Shown here: positions 59,656 through 64,000 of the stretch, in pieces
Numbering within the stretch: the stretch's first letter is position 1
How the letters are laid out: every line of letters starts with the position of its first letter
Source of the DNA: Brasenia schreberi
Taxonomy: Eukaryota; Streptophyta; Magnoliopsida; Nymphaeales; Cabombaceae
Direction: 5' to 3'
Assembly (NCBI GenBank): GCA_036023115.1
Contig: JAYKKT010000090.1
Span: 32,162,001 to 32,226,000 of the forward strand
Length of the DNA: 64,000 nt
The notes under the pieces: generated by a model
Seen by the model: only the letters and a program-made list of their open reading frames with translations
Told to the model about the DNA's origin: nothing
Database searches by the model: none
Made by a program: the position numbers and the translations under genes

Positions 59656-61501
59656 TGTAATGTTGAGCGTTCACAGCCTGTGTAGTAACGCCCGCTGTGC
59701 AGTAACGCCCGAGCGTTACTAACGCCCAATTGGGGGATATGAAGGGCCTTTAAAAAGGGCCCTTCATAGTGCATTTTTCCAAAGAGTTGGGCAGCCTTGA
59801 ACTAGTCGGAAAATAGGAAGAGTCGGCCGAAATCCGGTGAGTTCAATATTTTTTCAGATTTTTGTTTTTCTTTTTAATTTTTTGATGAAAAGCTTGTTGA
59901 AAATCATCGTTTTGGGCTTGGATTGGAGGTTTGAGGTAGAACTAAGCATTTGGGTGGAGTAGGTAAGCAATGGCGTCGATTTGGTCGGAAAACGGTTGTG
60001 ATTCGCCGGAAATCGACGATGATGCCGGAAAAAAAAAATCGGGCATGTCCCTCATTTCCGTGTCGTGTCGTGTCTGAATTGTCATGAACCGACACTGGTT
60101 CGTGTCGTGTCCTCGTGTCGCGTGTTAAGAACCAGTTTTGGGTTAAGAATAAGACATGTGTCAGTAGTTAAAGGTTCTCTATTGACATAATGACACAAGC
60201 TACCTATTGTGTCACTCATTCGGATCAGATATGAAATTGGGTATCGATTTGGATCTCGGATAGCTTAAACGAATCTAAATTGGGGTTTGGGATCCGATTC
60301 GGATATAGTTGTTTCGTTAGACTTATAGTTAAATAAATTTTAATGTTTCAATTATTTGTAATTGTTTAGAGATTAAAATTGGAGGATTTGGTGGTGATAA
60401 GAGTGGCCCAGCAGCTTGGGGACTGAATCTTAGCGCTCATTCAGGTAGGGGGTTATGCATTCTTTTACAGAACCATGCTAGAAGTGATTTTACTGTTTTA
60501 CATAGATTTAAATGTGCATGATTGATAACTATTTTATTGAAGTTTGTGAAATGTTATTCGCAATTATGGGTTATTTGATATGCCTTTTAAATAGAACATG
60601 TTTATGACACTGTTTGATAAAGAGCATGTTTTGATATGCATGTGTTGTGTGAACATGGTATTTAAATGTTGTTTAAATGTTGTGTGGATATGAGTTTGAT
60701 TTTGGATATTCGTGGATCTGGATATGATTTGTGAATGTGATGAACTGTAATTGGTTTTAGAAATATAATGATGTGTGAATATACGAGCCGTACTTGTATG
60801 GTTTGTGTGGGGTCTCTAGAGACTTGCAGGTCCCTCAGGCGATCCGGCTTGGGGCGAATATAGGGTGTGTTCCCGGGCACTCTTCCGTGAGAGTCGACGT
60901 GGTTACCGTCGTGGACGGGGTTACCGATGTCACATTAGGGAGGGTCGAACGACTCCCGTGGCCTTTGGGGCAAACACAGTATGGGCTGTAATTATCGAAA
61001 CTAATGATGTGTGTGCGTGTGTGTGAGTGTATGCGTATGAATTTGAGATAATGATTTAAAGGTAAATGTGCTTTGCTATGAAATGGTTGCGAACTATGCA
61101 TGCTTTTAGTATGTTTTCTGTTTAAAGATGCTTAACCTCCCTACTGAGCTATGTATAGGAGCTCACCCTATTGTTTTACAACTCATCCTGAAGCTAGCAC
61201 TTCGAAGGCACACGGAGCAGAGTAGGAGTTTGATAGAACAGCATTTTTATTTTAGATGGTATGATAAGTGTTGAATAATTTAGAAAGTCTTTTATTAGGG
61301 GTTATTGTTAGGTGAGCCCCGCACCATTTTAGACGTGTTGTTTAGAACTTCGATATGAATATTTATTTCAGTTAGATATTTCTTGAGTTTGAATTAAATT
61401 GGTATTGTATTTGTTTAATGCTCACCATCACGCCCATGCGAGAAGTGGCCACGTGGCATCGGCTCGGGCCGAGTCGTGGTCGCGACCGTGCGGGTATAAC
61501 A
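59656..61501 (+). repeat. 5' LTR of the gypsy element
   Basis: About 1.84 kb, ending ATAACA just before the primer-binding site. The start is TGTAATGTTG at 59656 or TGTTGAG at 59661. It contains a GT repeat near 61010 and GC-rich 3' sequence (ggctcgggccgagtcg). The 3' LTR is outside the window, so the start is approximate. Confidence 0.7.
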
Positions 61502-64000
61502 ACTTGGTATTAAAGCCTAAGGTTGTTAAAGTATATTTAATAGCGAGTTAATCGTTGAAATATAATGTTGTATTTATGTGTAGGACCCACGAGGATTGGA
61601 TCTTAACTTAATTCAAAGGGTTATTAGTAAGGATAACGAGGAAATGCCATCCTACGGATCTGTTGTAGCAGTGGAGGTTCCATCCAGTACACCTGAAGGA
61701 CCTATAGAGCCATCACATATTCCTCTTGTGGAAGGTGGTCAAGATGCAGCGATATTACTTGGTTAGATGATCAACTTATTGCAACACGTTTCGAGAGAAT
61801 CCACTGTAACCATTCAACACTTGACAAAGAACGGTTGTAAGGAGTTCAAAGGAGTAATTACAGACCCATTAGAACCCTATGAATGGATTGAAAAATTGGA
61901 AAACGCTTTCGACATACTGGCTCCTACCGACGAGGAAAGGAGGGTGTAGTTGGCGTCGAGTCTTTTCGAAGGAAATGCAAAACAGTGGTGGAGAGCACAA
62001 AAAGGGACTCGTAGCAATCCATGAACTTGGGAGGTAATTAGGAAGGCATTTTTCAGTCATTTCTTTTCTCATAATGATCGGATGCATTTACAATTGGAAT
62101 TTAATCAACTATAGTAGGACAATTTATCGGTGAGAGAATATACCAATCAATTCCTAAGGTTGTTACAGTTTGACCCAGGTATTATAATTCCTGAGGCACG
62201 AGCAAATAAGTATTTCTGGGGACTTTTTGATAAGATCCGTAAGTCATTGAGAGGAAAGATATATACAGATATTGATGAATTACAAGCTGCTACTACTCAT
62301 GTAGAGACATATATATTGCATTATAAGAGTAAGAAGAGGCCTACAGAACCGACTTTTGGCAACTCACATGAAGGCACGAAGAAGAGTAAACCAACCCAAA
62401 CTCATCAGTGGACAAATAGGGGTAGTCAGACTTAGGTGAGAAGTGGGCCTTAATGTAAGCAAAACAACCAACAAAATCGAGGGATCACATGTTATAATTG
62501 TAGAGGCACGAGTCATAGAGCTAGAGAATGTCCTTAAGAGAAGAACTTTGAGAAAGTTCAGACTCAGACATTTAGCAGTGTAAAGAAGGAAGACATGAGA
62601 GGTCGTTGTTTCATATGTAAAGAGTTCGGTCATCGTAAGGTTGATTGTCCACGGGCTGCGTATTTTACTTCTTCTTCAGTTCAGGGAAGCACTATGGGGC
62701 CTCCTCGTCCTCCAGTACCTGTTCATCAACAAGGACCACCTCGATTGCCTCACCCTCAAGTAACTAACCAAGGCCGTGTTTATACTGTAGAGGGCCATGA
62801 GTCAGGTACCTCTCATTTGGTTATTAGTACCTTATCAGTTTGTAGTTTACTTGCGCGTGTTTTATTTGACTCTAGTGGAACGCATTGTTTTATTTCACCT
62901 ACTTTTGTAAGTCATACGGGTTTAGACCCGAAACCATTAGATGGATTCTCTATATGTTTCCCTAATGGAGATATTATTGTGTCGCATCGGATTTTGCTAG
63001 ATTGTTCTGTATTAGTTGGTGGTAATGACTTGAGAGCCGACTTGGTTTTGTTGGAGATCTCAAACTATGATGTAGTTTTGGGTATGAATTGGTTATCTAG
63101 GAACCGTGCTATGATTGATTGCAAGAAGCGAGAGATTACTTTCTCTATTCCTCGAGAGACTACTTTCGTTTTCCAAGGTCAGCGAGAAGAGAATCCAGTA
63201 TCAGTTATATATACTCTTCAAGCATATAATTATATACGAAACGGATGCGAAGGATACTTAGCATTTGTTTTGCAGTCTTGTGCTGAAGAGAAGTTACTAA
63301 ATGATATCAGTATAGTTAATGAATTTCTTGATATTTTTCGTGATGATCTACCGGGATTACCTCTAGAACGAGAGATAGAGTTTACTATTGATTTGCAAAC
63401 AGGTGTCAATCCCATATCTAGAGCACCCTATCGTATGACTCTTGTAGAATTACGAGAATTACAGGCTAAGTTGAAAGAATTATTGGAGAAACAATTTGTT
63501 AGACCAAGTGTATACCATGGGGAGCTCCCGGTATTGTTGAAAAAGAAGGATGGTAGTCTTAGATCTGCTGTAGATTATAATAGACAACTAAATAAAGTGA
63601 CCATTAAGAATAAATACACATTCCTTAGAATTGATGATTTGTTAAGATCAAGTACGAGGAGCCTCAGCTTTTTCAAAAATAGATTTAAGGTCGGGATACT
63701 ATCACTCGGTTATGGTCAAATCGGATAGATATTCCTAAAATAGCTTTTAGGAGTAGATATGGGCATTATGAATATTTGAGTGATGTCATTTGGTTTAACA
63801 AATGCCATTTTGTGTTATGGATTATATGAATAGGGTATTTAGGCCGTATTTGGATAAATTTGTGGTAGTTTTCATAGATGATATTTTGATTTATTCTAAA
63901 AACAAAAGAAGAACATACAATACATTCGGGAATAATGTTAGAAATTTTGAAAGAAAAACAATTATATACAAAATTGGGAAAAATGTGATTTTTGGACTGA
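59656..64000 (+). mobile_element. Ty3/gypsy chromovirus-type retrotransposon, runs off right edge
   Basis: The 5' LTR (59656-61501) is followed by a primer-binding site related to tRNA-Met (cttggtattaaagcc, 61503). Gag (61570-62660) contains the retrotransposon gag block (WIEKLENAFDILAPTDEE and GNAKQWWRAQKG) and two CCHC knuckles, CYNCRGTSHRARECP and CFICKEFGHRKVDCP. Protease has LFDSSGTHCFIS with an altered active-site triplet. Reverse transcriptase (from about 63300) shows DLPGLPLEREIEFTIDL, LLKKKDGSLR and, after a frameshift near 63640-63730, FIDDIL at 63871-63888. Stops in gag (for example 61765, 61947, 62433, 62535) mean it is inactive. RNase H, integrase and any chromodomain lie beyond the window. 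Confidence 0.92.

Overview
This window is nuclear DNA of a flowering plant. The evidence is spliced genes with GT-AG introns, plant-specific protein families (a PLS-type pentatricopeptide gene, an L-type lectin receptor kinase, a purple acid phosphatase, a plant GT29 sialyltransferase-like enzyme) and the usual plant transposons (Ty1/copia, Ty3/gypsy chromovirus, RTE-type LINE, hAT non-autonomous elements, tRNA-derived SINEs). I do not assign a species. Large introns packed with transposons, and many (AT)n and (AG)n microsatellites, are the dominant texture.

Four protein-coding genes look functional. (1) Bases 5191-18155, minus strand: 5' part of an SLC35F (DUF914) drug/metabolite-type membrane transporter. 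Seven exons are assembled here and the rest lies to the left of the window. Its 8.6-kb intron 5 holds a broken PPR gene, a decayed copia element and a separate copia LTR. (2) Bases 22410-39756, minus strand: a complete 13-exon major facilitator gene (HIAT1/tetracycline-transporter-like, 430 aa). Its introns carry an RTE LINE, an RTE tail nested in a hAT-like element, a copia fragment and another hAT element. (3) Bases 44267-48735, plus strand: a complete 5-exon purple acid phosphatase (432 aa). (4) Bases 55042-56289, plus strand: an intronless GT29 sialyltransferase-like gene (415 aa).

Three gene relics are present: a PPR pseudogene (8353-9508), an L-type lectin receptor kinase pseudogene (19745-21215), and the 3' exons of a second purple acid phosphatase in inverted orientation (40981-41733), whose reading frame ends in KDEL.

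The edges are retrotransposons: a decayed copia element with its 3' LTR at 1-4107, and a gypsy chromovirus with a roughly 1.84-kb 5' LTR from 59656 to the right end. The right half also has a hAT element with a perfect 8-bp target duplication (57204-58985), several SINEs sharing one 3' end, and long dinucleotide repeats.

The genes are independent loci and do not form a pathway or cluster. I found no undescribed molecular system. The most interesting points are structural: exon reconstructions, microsatellite-derived coding sequence, inverted-repeat scars next to RTE tails, and the paired hAT family with subterminal TAGCGG arrays.
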